Positions 44,511-58,000 of a stretch of DNA of 64,000 nucleotides are shown here, one piece after another (within the stretch, counting starts at the first letter, position 1; each line of letters starts with the position of its first letter). The position numbers and the translations under genes were made by a program. The stretch is from assembly GCA_013399115.1 (NCBI GenBank), contig VXAA01004303.1:88773-152772 (forward strand), given 5' to 3'. Under the pieces are notes generated by a model. The model saw only the letters and a program-made list of their open reading frames with translations, did no database searches and was not told the DNA's origin. The DNA comes from Anseranas semipalmata. Lineage: Eukaryota; Chordata; Aves; Anseriformes; Anseranatidae.

Positions 44511-46650
44511 CTCAGCTGTTTATTTGCTTTCCAGTCTCTGGGTGACCTTTTCCTCTGCATGAAAAATTCAGCCCTGGCAGGCGGGGAGGGAAGCGATCCC
44601 AGCACCCTCAGTGTGAGGGATGGGGATGGAAAACCTCGGTCTTCCCCATGCCCGGACCTGAAACACCGACGTAGCGATTTGCCTTGCTCTTCCTGTCCCT
44701 CTCCCTCTATTAATCGTCTAAATTTCTGCCCCGCTCGTGGGTGCCCTGACCTTGCTGCTGCCTCCTTCGTTGGTGTGCGGGGGACGTGTCCATGGCCAGG
44801 GCTGGTGCGTGCGCACCCCCATTTTGTCCCTTTTCTTCCCAGCCCTTTCCTGGCACTTGGAAAACAAAAGATGTCTGTTCACAGTGAGTGGGAGCAGGAA
44901 AGCCAAGACCCAGGAGTCAGCCCCCCCCCCAGACTGGTGCAAAATTTAGAAAACCCCTCGTGCTGGTGCTACCACCCGTGGGTGCTGCCCCTTCATGGCA
45001 CGCTCGCAGGGCTTTGCTTGAGCCCCACTGAATCCCCCAGCCCTGGGAGCTGGGGCTTTATGAGAAGCCAGGATGGAGATCCCTGCCATGGAGATGCCGT
45101 GTGAGCCCCAGCACCTTCCCCCGACTGCTGACAACCCCATTCCCTCCAGAAATGTGTGCGTGGATGGGGTCTGGGGGTGCTGGGCTGGTCTGTGCAGGGC
45201 TCCACACCCCAAGCATCCCCCGTGGGTCGGGTCCCAGCATCCCCACGTGCTCCCGCCCACGGTGCTCAGACTGTGGAGGAGCAGGGACACGCTGGAGCCC
45301 GAGGAGCCAGAACGACCCCGAGCCTTGGGGGCTTCAAGCTCTGAGCTGCTGCTGCCCAGCGTCCCTTGCACCCCCTGTGCTTTGCTCCCCCCGGCACACT
45401 TCTCCCGTGCAGAGCTCAGGCCAAGCGCGCGGTTTGGGTCTGGGGGCATCCACAGCGTGCCCCCTGCTCATCTCCGCTCACAGGTGGGGGCGGTTAGAAT
45501 GGAGCTCTGAGGACCAGGTGGAAAACCATCCAACACCTCCTTCCCAGGCTGCTCGGAAAGAGCCTGGAGCACGGTGAGCAGGCACCGACCGTGCCACCGT
45601 CCCTCCCCAAAGCCACCCGGCGCTGGCTTGGCATGGGGCCGGGCGGCCGGGGCGCAGCCCGGGGGACACCGCGCCGCGCTGCCGCGTTCCCACGCAGCCG
45701 GGCAATCTCCCAGCGGATCTGCAGTGCCTCCGGCCGCGGGGCTGGGGCTCAGGCTCCGGCTTGCGGAGCTCGGCGGCTCCAGGCGCTCCGTCGGCGCTGC
45801 TTGTCAGGGCAGAGCCCCAGCGCGAGGTCTCCCTTCCCCTGCTGCCGCCCCTGCCTGCAAAGCCAGGCAGCCGTGCTCCGGGCACCTGCCCGCGAGCCAC
45901 CGTGGGAACCCCTGGGGACAGCGGGAGGGGGACCCGAGAGGCTGGGGGCGGCGGCGGGGGCTTGGGAGCCCGGCTGGGGGATGCTGGAAGATTTAGGGAG
46001 ACGCCTACAACCCGCGAAGCTCTGCGCAGGATTTGTGCGCTCCCATAGCCTGCGGGGCCCCACAGAACAAAGCAACAAGAGGGGAAGCAGCAGAAGGGCC
46101 TGTTTGGGGATGTGCTCGGTACAGGGAGTCGGGGTCCCCATTGCCTTCCCCAGTGTCACTGTCGGCCCCAGGACAGCACGAGGCAGGACAGCGTCCAGCA
46201 GCGTGGCCACATCACCGCGCCATCCAGACACAGCAACCGAGGGGTCCCTGCCGCAGCAGCTCTCCAGCCCCCTCACAACGTGGGGGCCCAGGGGGAGCCG
46301 TGTCCCCGTCCACATCCGTCTGTCCCAGAGCGCACCGCCGCGCTGCTTCCTTCGGGCCCAGCCTCTCCCATCCCATCCCCTGTCCCGCAGGAGAGGCCCG
46401 GGGGTCTCCGCCTGTCCACCACGGTCCTGGCCACGTTGCCTGAAGGACAGCGGGTCCCTGGGTAGGGACATCACCTCTGCCATGTCCGGAGCCCCAGGCG
46501 GTGGCCCTGGCTGTGTCCTTTGCCCCGTTGGTCCAAGCGGATGCAGCTCGAGCCCTGCAGCCCGGCTCCTCCGGTGCCTCGCTGTCCCGCCCCAGGACAG
46601 GGAGGCTGGCGCCTGCGCCGGCCTCCCCAGGGCCACCGAGGGCGGTGGCC
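44500..46650 (-). terminator. PHLDA3: putative PHLDA3 3' UTR with distant poly(A) signal
   Basis: The first AATAAA on the minus strand after the PHLDA3 stop is at 44519-44524, implying a 3' UTR of about 2.1 kb. Human PHLDA3 also has a long 3' UTR, but an unrecognised nearer variant signal is possible. Confidence 0.35.
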
Positions 46651-47570
46651 TCAGTTGCCAGCCGGGATCCCGTTCTCCCCGCCGCCCGCCGAGCCGAGCG
46701 CCGTCTCCATCCTGCCCTTGGGATGCTGCGTGGCTGCGGGCTGGCCCGCCGGGGCTGCGTCGTACTGCACCACTGCGGAGAGAAGGCGCCTGTCACCCGC
46801 CCGGCCCGCGCTGGGGGCAGGATCAGGCTCGCAGGGGAGCTGGGGAGCGGGGCCGGCCGTGGTCCCCACCTCCATCCCACATGCAAGACGGCAAAAGAGC
46901 CCATGCCGTACCTTTTGGGCCAGGCCACCCTGGTCAGAGGGGGGGTGTTGGGGTGTCCCTCTCTGGGGGTGCAGGGGGTGAAATCTGGGGAGGGGGGGAA
47001 AGCCTGAGCTGCTCCAGGAGGAGGCAGAACCCAGCCGGAGCTGGGGGACACAGCACCCCATGCAAACGCATGAAATGCCCATACCCATCCACAGCCCCCC
47101 CCGGTCCTGGGGCCACGAGCACCGTGATTCCCACGGGAGCACCCTGGGACAGGATCCAGCCACCGGGGGACCTGGCATTCGGGGGTTCCCCGCGTCCCGA
47201 GCACGGCAGGGCCGGTACCTGCTCTGCAGCTGTGCCGTGCCCGCACGATCTGGATCGCCTGCTGGTTCTTGAAGCGGACGAGGCCCATGGTGATTTCGGC
47301 GTTCCAGCCCGGGTCCTCTTGGGCGCAGCGGAAATCGATCTCGTGGCTGTCGTCCATCACCACCGTGAAGTAGATGTGCCGCTCCTTCCACTCCACGCAC
47401 TCCACCGCCTTCATGCGCGCAAAGCTCAGCTCCTTGCGGCGCGAGCCCTTGGGCTCGAAGAGCTGCAGCCCCTTCTCCGTCAGCAGGCACCGCTTCTTCT
47501 TCCAGAGCTGCAGCAGCCCCCCGCTGCGCTTCTCCAGCACCCCCTCCCGCAGCACCTTCTCGGGGGTCAT
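46651..47570 (-). CDS. PHLDA3: pleckstrin homology-like domain family A member 3
   Basis: Small protein made almost entirely of one PH domain. In mammals it is a p53 target that competes with Akt for membrane phosphoinositides. Coding exon 1 is 47570-47219 (352 nt) and exon 2 is 46772-46651 (122 nt): 157 residues plus stop. It starts [20 protein letters not shown] and holds [60 protein letters not shown] and [14 protein letters not shown]. These match the PHLDA3 PH fold, including the basic KKKR loop. Exon 1 ends GCAG|GTACCG and exon 2 opens after CTCCGCAG, joining as R-A-V-V-Q-Y. The C-terminal tail from exon 2 (about 39 residues, rich in A, G and P) is longer than the human tail as I recall it. 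The neighbouring order CSRP1-PHLDA3-TNNI1 supports PHLDA3 over PHLDA1 or PHLDA2. Confidence 0.9.
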
Positions 47571-48025
47571 GGCGGCTCCTCGGCGCCGCGGGATCCTCAG
47601 CTCCTCCAGCCGGGCATCCCCCGACTGGGATTTCCAGCCCCCCCAGGCGGGTGCCGGGCCCCCCGTGGCTTGGTGCAGGGCTCGCCGCCCCCCGGGAACG
47701 TCCCCCCCCCCCCTTCCCGCCGGCTCTCNGGTTCCGCGTCCTGCCCCATGCAGCGTGTGGGATCCCCGGCTCCGCGCTCCCCAGGATCTGCCGCTACACG
47801 CCCGGCCGCTCTCCCACTTGCATTCCTTCCCCGCCTCGCCTGGCCCCTCCTGCCGCGCAGGCACCCTTCACGCCCAGGCGAAGCCCGGCCAGGCCCGGCG
47901 CGGCCCCGCTGCACCCACCCGGATGCTGCTTTCGGGGTGCCCACGGGCAGGCACAGCCCCGGGTGTGAACCCCACAGAGCCTGGGGCAGTGGCAGTGAGG
48001 ACAAGGGGCTGCGGGTGCAGCACCA
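47571..48025 (-). promoter_or_regulatory. PHLDA3: PHLDA3 5' UTR and CpG-rich promoter region
   Basis: Very GC- and CpG-rich sequence immediately upstream of the PHLDA3 ATG, with one ambiguous base at 47729. No TATA box was seen, consistent with a CpG-island promoter. The start site cannot be set from the sequence. Confidence 0.5.
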
Positions 48026-48029
48026 GGTG

Positions 48030-48250
48030 GTTGTAGGGCTATGGGGTGCAGGGCCAGCTGGGGCCTGGGGGGATTTGGGGGCACTCCTGACCAGGAATGG
48101 GATGTGGGGTGCAGCGGCAGCTAGGGCAGGGGGCTATGGGGTGCAGCAGCAGCCATAGCGGAGGGCTACGGGGCTTGTACAGGGGGCTATGGGGTGCGGT
48201 GCCACCTGCACATGGGGCTATGGGGTGCGGTGCAGCCCCACCCGGGGCAC
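48030..48250. repeat. degenerate minisatellite
   Basis: The core GGGCTATGGGGTGC recurs at about 48036, 48129, 48185 and 48217, with similar text in between (ATGTGGGGTGCAGC, GGGCTACGGGG). Spacing is irregular, 32-93 bp, in a G-rich strand. Confidence 0.7.
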
Positions 48251-48259
48251 GATGCTCTG

Positions 48260-51200
48260 GGTACAGCACCAGCCACGCAGGGGCTGTGGGGACCCCTGGG
48301 AGGGAGCCCAGGATGGGGACACATGCAGATGGAAAGGTGTCACCACCCCGAGGTGGCCGTGCAGGGCTGCCCTGCAAGGGGGACAGCCCTTACCACCCAC
48401 CAGCCCTGCACCCGAGGGTGCTGGCCCCGCCCTCAGCACCAGTTGCCCGGCACAGAGCTCCTGCCCCTAAAACACCCCCAAGGAGAAGGACCCAATGTCC
48501 CCAGCCTGTCCCACAGCATCCCCAGCCTCCTGTGACCTGCACGGAGCGGCACTGGGGCAGCACGGTGCAGCCCGGTCCCGCCGGAGTCCTCCCTCCCCGG
48601 CGGCGAAACACCGGCGCCTTTCCAGCCCGTCTCGTTCCCGGCCACCGCAGCTTCATCTGTTCCCATGCCAGCGCCTGGCAGAGGGCTTGGCCTTGCTGTG
48701 CCGGGCTGCCCGCGGGGACATTTGGGGGCACCGTGCTGGCCGTGGGCTGCTCAACAGGGTGATGGTCGCAGCATCCCAGGTGGCTGGATGAGCCCCCGGC
48801 AATGCTGAGGGTGCAGGTCCCTTTGCCCAGCAAGGTCTGGAAGGGGAAAAAATCCCCGTGGAGCCGTGCCGGGGTCACCAGCTGGGGCCGGTGCCTGCTG
48901 GGGGCAACGCTGGCAGCCGGCATGGCCGGGGGGCAAGTCTGCAGTGCCAGGAGAGGCACCTCATTATCCCTCATTAACAGGGCAGGGCCGTGGCTGCCGC
49001 AGCCAGGAACTGGTTCGTGCTCCCCAGGGCACGCTGGCACAGCTCCCGCCTGTCCCAGGAGCCCCGGTTTTGGGATGTCGGACGGTCCCGGCTCCCCCGC
49101 GGCCCCCACCGCCCCCGCCGGGGCTGGGCACAGCCGGGGGTCACCCCGAGCACCGCAGCGCTTTGGGGAGGAGCAGAGCAGATGCCTGGGTCCATCCCCC
49201 CAAGGAGCATCCGGGGCCGTTTTCCCACGCGCTGGCAAAGCTCAGCTCCAGGGATGCTGCATCCCGGGAATTTGGGGAGGAGAAGTTTGGGGTCTGTGGC
49301 TCCCAGCTCTGCTCCAGCGGGCTGGGATGTCAGCGGGCGCTGCTGCCACCGTGGGCTCCTTCCTCACCACCTGGGTGAGCCGGGGGCTGCCAAACCCCCA
49401 GCTCTGCTGCCCGCTGCCTCGCCACCACGACGAGATCATTTTCCCCCAGCCATGGAGGTAAAGGAGCTTTGGCAAAATCCTTCTCCGCACCTCTGTCCCC
49501 AGGTGTCCGGTCCCAGACTGGGAGAAGGGCCAAGGTTTCATTCTGCTGCAGCTCCTGTCCCCACCTACCCCAGGGCACTCATCCCCTTGGAGGCACTTTT
49601 GGGTGCCCCATCCCCGTCCCCAGGGGCTGGCAGCTCCCATGGCCGGCAGCAGGGAGGGATGGGTGCTGCTGGGTGCAGCGTGGCTCTGCTGCCGCCAAAG
49701 GTGGCTGGACAACACTTGGGTGCAGGTGTCCAGATGCGTCTGTCCGTCCGTCCATCCGGCGCCGTGCCCATGCACGGGGAGCAGTAACCAGCAGAGGGTA
49801 GCAGATGGTCGCAGCCGTCCCGCTGCAGATCGGGCAGGGCATGCCCAGAAAGCACCCCGAATCCCACCTGCTCCTCTGGGGTCTCGCCCCACCAGCTCCT
49901 CCAGCCCACCTCGCGCCCTCTGTCCAGATGCGCAGCCCCAGTTTCGGTCCCAGTCTCACCCTAAGCCACTTCAGGAGGACAACGCAACCACCGATAACAA
50001 ACCCCCAGGGCAAGGTCCCCATCCCAGGACACCGCCCACGCTCTCAGCTGGGACGTTTGGGGCCGAAAGCTGAGCAGAGACCTACCCGCAGCTCTCCCGG
50101 TGGGCTGCAGGATCCCCGTGGGCTTGTGCTCTCGGGAGCATCCCTGGGAGGGAACAGCACGCACCAGGGCAGGCTGCGAGCGAGCAGCCTGGGGGCAGCT
50201 CTGCCGAAAATGTCCCGGAGGGCCGGGTGGGCACGGTGCCCGCAGCTCCGTGCTCGGCAGCGAGGAGCCCTCGCCAACCTCTGGGCTGCGTTAGCACGAG
50301 CAGAGCCGGGGGGCTGGGGAGCAGTCGCTCCGCTCTGCCCGGCGCTCACGGGGCCACATCTGGACGCTGAGCCTGGCTTTGAGCCCCTCGGTACAAGAAG
50401 ATGAAGACAAACAAGTGGGGAGGCCCTGGGGGAGCACACGAGGAGGAGGAGAGGCCGAAGGACTGGGGATGAGAGGGCTCGGGGAGACCAGACTTCAGTT
50501 TTCCACTGCTTGGAGGAGGGTCACGGAGAAAAGAGACGCGGAAGTGCGCCACGAAGGGACAAGAGGCAGCAGACGCAGGTGCCACAAGGGGGACTCGATG
50601 CACACAAGGAAACAAGCCGCCACGCGCGTGGTGCAGTGCTGAGACACGAACCGTGGTGGTGGGACCTCCGTCCTTGGAGGGTTTCCAACTTGGCTGGACA
50701 CCAGAAGCTCCGATCGGCCCACGGAGAACGCGGGCGGCTTCCTACCCCCGTGCGTCCTCTGCCGAGGCTGCTGAGTTTCGGTCTCCGCACCGTGGGTGGT
50801 GGCGAGGCCGCTGCTCTCGATCCATCACCGCACCGGGTGCTGCCTGCCACCGCCTCGGCCAAACCCCAGCCATGTGGACCCAGCCCAACGTGGCTAGACG
50901 GAGCCTGGGGGACAGGCTGGGTGATGGGATGACCATGGGGGGATTTCTGGAGGTGCTGAAAGGGCTCCCTCCCCATCTCAGCTCCCAAAACGTCACGTGA
51001 AAATCAAGGGTGTGATGAACAGGAGAAAGTGCTTAAGCTGATAAAGGAACCCCCAAGTCCTACCCCACAAAAGGATTTCTGCCTCTGCCGTGCTTCTCAA
51101 AACGCCACCCATCTCATTCACCCAACCACGATGTTTATGACCATAGCACTTAAAAAAGCAACAAAATTCCCTGTGGAGTTCCCAAGAGATCAACTCTAAG

Positions 51201-51700
51201 CTGCAGCGAGGCTGATCCTGTGGGTATCTCACACCGGTCAAAGGAGAGAAGCACAGAAAGAAAGTGAAGTGTTTAGATGAAAACAAATTAAATCTGGGAA
51301 GCTGCCAAACTGGTGGATCACGATCCAGGGTGCTGCAAAAAACCCCGGGAGTAGGTGAAAAGTTCTTAATTATTCAGCACTGCTGGGCACGCCTGTTTGG
51401 AGGAGCGCCACGAACCAGCACCGACAGGGGTTTCGATTCGGCGCGCACGCGTGGCCTCACCAACACATGCAAGATCTGCTGTGGGCCTGCTGCAGCAAGC
51501 CCCCCTTTGGAAATGGCCACGCAGGGTGGGAGCAGAGGGAGAGCCCGGCCAGCAGACCCCAGCAGACCCCAGCTGGGCCACGTCGAGTTACAGCGAGCAG
51601 CTCCTCCACTCCTGCTTTAATTGCAAGCCCTGATTACCAACATTTCCCATCCTCCTGCTCCATCCTGAACTCCTGGTCAATCGGGACGGGGGAATAACCT
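48260..51700. other. intergenic region between CSRP1 and PHLDA3
   Basis: GC-rich and gene-free. Long open frames on both strands are explained by low stop-codon density at high GC; none has a recognisable domain. No CR1 copy was found. Confidence 0.45.
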
Positions 51701-51714
51701 CTCAGGCAAGGCCA

Positions 51715-52061
51715 GGCTTGGGTCAGCTTTGATGTTTATTCCTTGCTCGGTGACACAGTGCAGCATGGCACATCCTGGTGGGACGGGCGACGCGGAGCGG
51801 AACGTTTTGGGCGCAGGGGCCTCGCTGCGGGGGGGTGCGAGCTGCCTCCCCAGCTGCAGCCGTGCCGGCAGGACCCAGGGTGGCGGTGGGGCTCCCGCGG
51901 CTTCGGGGAGCGCTGGGTCAGGGCAGGGGGAAGGCGCTGTGCCGCGAAGCAGCGGGCAGGGATGGATGAGGGTGAGGGTGCTCGCTGCGGTGCGGGGAGG
52001 GCCGGGAAGCCCAGGCTGGTCTGGAGAAGCTCGGGGCAAGCAGAGCCCGGCTCCTGGTGCC
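51715..52061 (-). terminator. CSRP1: CSRP1 3' UTR and poly(A) signal
   Basis: AATAAA on the minus strand at 51735-51740, about 320 nt after the CSRP1 stop codon. Cleavage is expected near 51715-51725. Confidence 0.7.
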
Positions 52062-55000
52062 TCACTGCGAGTGGATGAGCGCCCCGGCCCCCTGCCCGAA
52101 GCCAAAGCCTTTGGGCCCGAAGTTCTTGGCATAGCAACCTGCAGAGAGAGGGAAGGAAGAGCCAGGTAAGGGCAGCAGCACGGGGGAGCACCGGCACATG
52201 AGCGGGTCCTTCTCCTGAAGCAGGCACTGCCCAAACAGAACAGGGTTTGCTGTATCTGCTGGGCAGAGAGCCCCCAAAACAGCTGTGGGGGTCACCACCT
52301 CCCCAGCCCTCGGTCCCATCCCAGTTCCCAGCACAGGGGCTTGACCCCACACCTCCACCATCAGCATCCAGGACAAGCCACCCCGACCTGAGGGGACCTG
52401 CGCCCGGGGACCCCTCCCACACTGGCTGCGAGGGGCAGGGAAGGTGGCACGCACCTTTGCAGTAGATCTCCCCGTCTTTGTCTGCCAGGGTGGTGGACTC
52501 CAGGCTCTTGCCACACTTGGCACAGCGGAAGCAGGACTTGTGCCAGGACTGCGGGACAGGAGCAGAGCGCAGTCAGATGGTACCCAGGGACAGGGCAGCA
52601 ACGCTTTGGCTACCAAGTGAGTCCCTCTGGAGGCCCTGGTTCTGCCCCAAAGCCATAAGCAAGAGGTGTGGACAGGATGAAAGCCTTTCTCTGGAAGAGC
52701 TGTCCTCCCTGCCTTCATGCACAGCGAAACCCTCCAGCCCCAGGGGGATACCGAGGGGAAATGTCAGATGTGGTCACTGCTCCCATGTCGAGCCGGTTCT
52801 AGAGAGCCTTCACCCCACCTGCAGCACTCACTTAAGTGTACAATGCAGTAGGTAAGGAGCAGTCACCCCCTCTTTGGAGGTCGCACTCTCTAGAACACAG
52901 GGATAAATCCCCCAAGTTAGTGGGATTCCCCGGAATCTGCCACTGCTGCTGTACCTTAGCCTGGGGGTGGCACTGGGGGGACACCTGCCCCTCCACAACT
53001 TCAGCTCCAAGGAAGGCAACAAACTTATTAAGAATGCAGAAATCAGCCAGCGTTTAAAAATAAAACTCCCCCACGGCCCTGCCAGTCCTCCAGGGATAAA
53101 TGAGCTCACAGCCTCTGAGCAGCCCGCAGAGTAGCCAGAGCTGCTCACGGAGGAATTTAAATAAACACTTTGGAAAACATGAAACCTTTTTTGGAAGAAA
53201 ATGTGAAATTAGGGCCGGGGGAGGAGGTAGGAGATGGAGTCATCCAGCAAACATTAGTACATGAAATACATGCCCTGGAATCCTCTGAGGTTTGCTCGAG
53301 CACAATTGCTTTGCCAGATTTGGGTCCCCGTAAACATCAACACCAGCAGAAGGCCTGGAGCCTGGGTCATGACTTTAAGGATAACTTTGGCTTCCGATCC
53401 TGGGATGACCTACAGCACATCCATCACAAACCCCGCACCACCAGCCACAGTACAACGATGCCACGAGGCTGGGGACACAGAGGATCCCGGTGAAGCGAGG
53501 AACTTGGTATAGCAAGCACCAGGGCTGCTGCAGGGTGCCCTGTACGTCTGACTCCGAGCAGACCCGGTCTGCCCCACACCTCCAACCACCTCACCCTGCC
53601 TGTGGGCAGCCCTGACCATGGGAATTCACTCCCTGTCCCGAATCTGGGCTGTGGCATCCCAGCCAGCAGCAGAGGGTGGAGAAGACTCGCTGGACATGGC
53701 ACTTGTTCAGGCAGCGATGGCAGTGGCCATGGTCACACCGCTGCTCATCCCCCAAACACATCTATCAGCAGGGACATCCGCCGTGACCTCCACTGAGCAA
53801 TGCTGATAATGCATTACAAATTGTATTTCTCTCCCACCCACAAGCCTGGAAGAGCGATGCAGCCTGGAGAACCTGGTTTCCAGACGTGCCACGCTCTCCT
53901 TTAGGTGCCAGGCTTCCAGGTGAGCGTGGCACGTGGGCCCCCAAGCCCAGCCCTGGCTGGAGGACCCGTGCAGGTCTCCCTGCCACGCAGCAACCTGTGG
54001 TATGCGTGTGCCCCCTCCGCTCCATCCCGCTCCTTACCTTTCCAGCTCCAATCACCTTCTCGGCCGCATACACCGCCTGGCCGCAGCGAGGGCACCCGTC
54101 AGACCCTCCGACCTTCTGGGCCATTCTGGATGCATTAGGGTTGGTGGGTCGGTGGGACTGCCCCCTGCGGATGGGAGGGAGTTCATTATCAGGGCTGCAG
54201 AAGCAGGAAGGAGGAGGGAAGAGCTGTGGGAATGCAAACCCCAACCCAGTTTTGGAAGGCCTGGCAGGATGGCGTTGAGCCTCATGGAAACTTCAGCCCC
54301 ACGGCTGTGTGCTAGGAGGGGGTGGGCAGCACGCTCAGGCTATGGGGACGTGTCCCATCAAGCCTTCATCCCACTGAGAACATCAGAGCAGATGTGGGCC
54401 TCCTGCCAGCTACATGGCATGCCCAGGACTTGGGAAGTTCCCTGCAAACTGGCAGGCAGCTCTCTCTGCCCCGCTAGTCCTCCAGGATGTTGTTTCTTCA
54501 GCCAGGCGAACTCCTCCTTCCAGAGGGATGACCCATCCAGAAACACACCCGAGTCCATTTTCCCCAGAGGGACACCGTGGGACAGGACAGGGTCTGATTC
54601 CCCAGCTCCTCCGTGCTGTCAGGAGCTGGGTCACGCCAGGCTTCACCCTCCTCCCAGGGGCTTGGGGCTTGTGGCCCTCAGCTTGCCCCGGGACGCGTTC
54701 AGCCCCAGGGGTGGAGGAGGAAGGGCTGCGTGTGAGGGGTGGGCACGCAGGGCCAGCGGGTTCCCCCGAGGAGCAGGGTGCCCGCGGCACTCCCCACATT
54801 AGGGACCGCTGCTCGTTCAGCAGGGTTTGCTGGGCTACACAAGCCAAGCACCACAGCTGGACAGATGTGAGGGAAAAGATGTGTGCCCACAACAGCCCCG
54901 GTTCCCAAACAAGACTTCAACTCACTCTTCGTATCTGATTCCCAGAGACTCGCCCTTGTCAGTGCTCAGGGTCCCTGCTCCCTGCCCGTATCCATAGCCC

Positions 55001-58000
55001 TTGGGGCCGTACTTCTTGCCGTAGCAGGACTTGCAGTAGATCTCCTCTCCATGCACAGCAACAGTGGTGCTGTCCAAGTTCTTCTTACAGACCACTAGAA
55101 GAGAGGGGAGGGCCCTGCCATTAGCCTGTGCATCCAGATCTCGCTAATTAGCTGGAGAAAACAAGTCCTCACAAGGGATAGTACAGCTCGGCTTTCAAGG
55201 AGCAAGGAAACCCTAGACAAGATCATTGTTCAAAGGGAGTGCATGCAAAACAGCCCGAGATAAGGATCACAACAAGAACATTGTCTGGCTTTAAAAGGAA
55301 GCAACCATCAAAGCTACAAGGCTGATAATAAATAAGGCAAAAGCTCTGTTAACCCCACGGATGCCAGCATCCTGGGTGGAAGCAGTTGAGGAAATGGGAG
55401 CCAGGCACCAGCCAGGATGGGGCAGATTTCCCAAAAATTCCCATCCGGGCTCCCAAGCCGGGGGTCTCAGTGCAGCCACGCTCCTCGTCCGCTGCAGCGA
55501 CACAGCGATAGGCACTTGGTTGAAAGCAAATATACTTCTCCTCGTGTTTAGACAGACTAAAAGCAGACCTGCAGCCATTAAGCTGACGCACTGTAAGTTT
55601 TTTTGGCACTATACGCTATTGTGTGCAGGTGCCTCCCCATACCTGAGACCGTGATGGAAGGTGTTCATGCTAACACGTGTCACCTCTGGTCCGTGACACG
55701 ACTGGGGTGTGCACAGGGCACGCTCGGGACTGCTAGCTCAGCTGGGTGTTCAAGCCTTGGGGATCAGTGTGGGACATAAGATGGGACACGAGGGGACAGC
55801 AGTGAGGCTTGGGGACCTGGCTGAGCCCACCCAGAGCCTGAGCCCGGTGCTGGGCTCAGACCACACAGCCTCCTCTCCTGACTTATAGGTTTTCCTGACT
55901 CCTGTCCCAGCTCTGATCTCAGCCTCCACGTTGGCTTCCAAGCCCTTCCTGGCACACGCCGCCCAGCAAGCCGCAACGGGAGGAGAGCAGCAACCAAAGG
56001 GGCTCACAGTAATCTCCGGTGTTTACCTGCCCCAAACGGAGCGAGACGCCCAAGGCAAAGTCCACAGCACTGGCAGCCAGCCCCAAAACAGATCCTGTTA
56101 CAGCTGCGACACAGCCTCCTCCATCCTGCTTACATGCCTTAAATGTCAATGCTCCCAGCAGCCTGTTTGCCTCCTCACCAGCGGGAAAGTTTCTTGGCCT
56201 TTACCAATATCGCAGGAATGCAAACACAGCACAGCGCTCCTTTAGTGCACTAAATACGGGGGCGAGAGGCAGCGTTCCTCGGCCCAATTACTAAATATGG
56301 TGCTGCTCCTCCGTGGCCGCGGACAGCCCCACGCGGTGCTGCGGGGAGAAGAGGTGGAAAGGGAAACGTGTCTTGCCATCTAAGGAGGGTCTGGCAGGGT
56401 CTTCTGCTGGCTCCGGGCTCCCTGTCCCCCCAGGGCAGGAGCCAGGCTCTGGGCTCGCCCGGCACTGCACGGAGCATGCATCCCCACGGCTCCGGTGAAG
56501 GGGTCCTGTCGCTGCCAAGCGCACGGGCTGGCGGTGGGGACGTCTCTGCGGTACCCCGGAGCTCATCGGGGGCAACTCTGCATTCAGACAGAGCCTGCGG
56601 GACTGGAACCTGGGGACTGACACCGGTGGGTTTAAAGGGCTTTGTCCTAGGGGTGGTAGTGAACGATCTCGATGGCATCTGTCTTTCTCTCCCACCGTGC
56701 TGGGTGGATGTAGACCTCCAGCCGGAGCTTTCACAGTCCCTCATCTGAACTTTGCCAACACAAAAATTCCTTCCCAATCTGCTTCCTAGAAATCAGCCCC
56801 CAGCTCCCCGGTTTCTGCATTGCAGAAATTCCAGGGCACCGCACTCATCGTGTTAAGGACCCTTTGTTTTTCTAACAGCAGCTGAGCTGCTCCCTCCACA
56901 AAACAACCCTACAAGAGCTGCTGCTGCTCTGAGTGGCCAAGCAGCCTCCTTACATTACATTTCTGCCTTGCACTATTGACTCAGTTGGATCAATGCCACT
57001 CAGTCACTCAGCACTCACTCCCGGAGCCGATCTCCAGTTTTAAAGCACTGTGGTAGGTTTGGCTCCTTTCTGATTATTTTCTTGGCAAATGAGGTCAAAG
57101 TATTTGTTTTTCTCCCTTAAAGATAACGGCTTCAAATTCCCTGATGGGGCCCAAGCGCAGCGCTGGGGAAGAGGCTGGGAAAGCAGCATTTGCTCGGAGC
57201 AGCTCGGAATCACCCGCAGCCTGCGGCACAGGGCCGGGAGCAGCAGGCAGCGCTGGTCCGGGGAGCCCCACTGGGACAGGCAGAGCTGCTGGGGTATGCG
57301 TGGAGTGCGATGATGTCCGTCTGCAAAGCACAGGGACAGCAGCCTGTGCTGTAGTCAGCTCCGGACCTCTCCCTGGTGACTTGCTTCCACGAGCAGACAG
57401 GGGACAACCTTCTTCCCTGCTGTGGCCATGTGTTCCCTTCTCGGAGCAATGCCTCCTGCTTGATGCCTTGGCTCCTGGAGGCCAGCCCCGTGCTCTGGGT
57501 GCTAGCATCGCGTGGCCGAAGCATCCCCTAGCAATGCACCTGTGTGCAGAAAGGGCCATGGGGAGGGACAGGTGCAGTGCAGGGAGACTTTAGTCCTCAG
57601 GCTGGAGGGTGCTCCGAGATCCCCCATCAACATTGTTTCAGATGGTAAAAGCCAGTGGCGGGGGCAGACGAGGGTAACGTTCTCCACCCTCCTTATCTGA
57701 GGCTGCAGAAGAAATGACTTCCTGCTGCAGGGAGCCAGCACAACCTGCCACCCCTCCTGCCCACCCGGGGAAAGCCGCTCAGCAGCTCCCTTTTTTGTCC
57801 TCTCGAGCCAAAGCAAGGTTTTCAGCCCGGAAACTCCCGCGTGGGAGAGCTACCGGTCACGCTGGCTGCCCCTCGCACTGCGCGGGGAGCCTCTCTCCCA
57901 CATCTGCATCCATCTGTCTGCAGGCAGAACAGCCAAGACAGACCCACGCCAGGTGGACACAGTGGAGCTCAGTCCCATGAGGACACTGGCATTTCCCTGC

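Noticed and set aside
45591..48158. Plus-strand open frame of about 855 codons over the PHLDA3 region
   Set aside because: It runs antisense through both PHLDA3 exons and a CpG-rich island, crosses ambiguous bases and has no recognisable domain. The frame stays open because stop codons are rare at this GC content.
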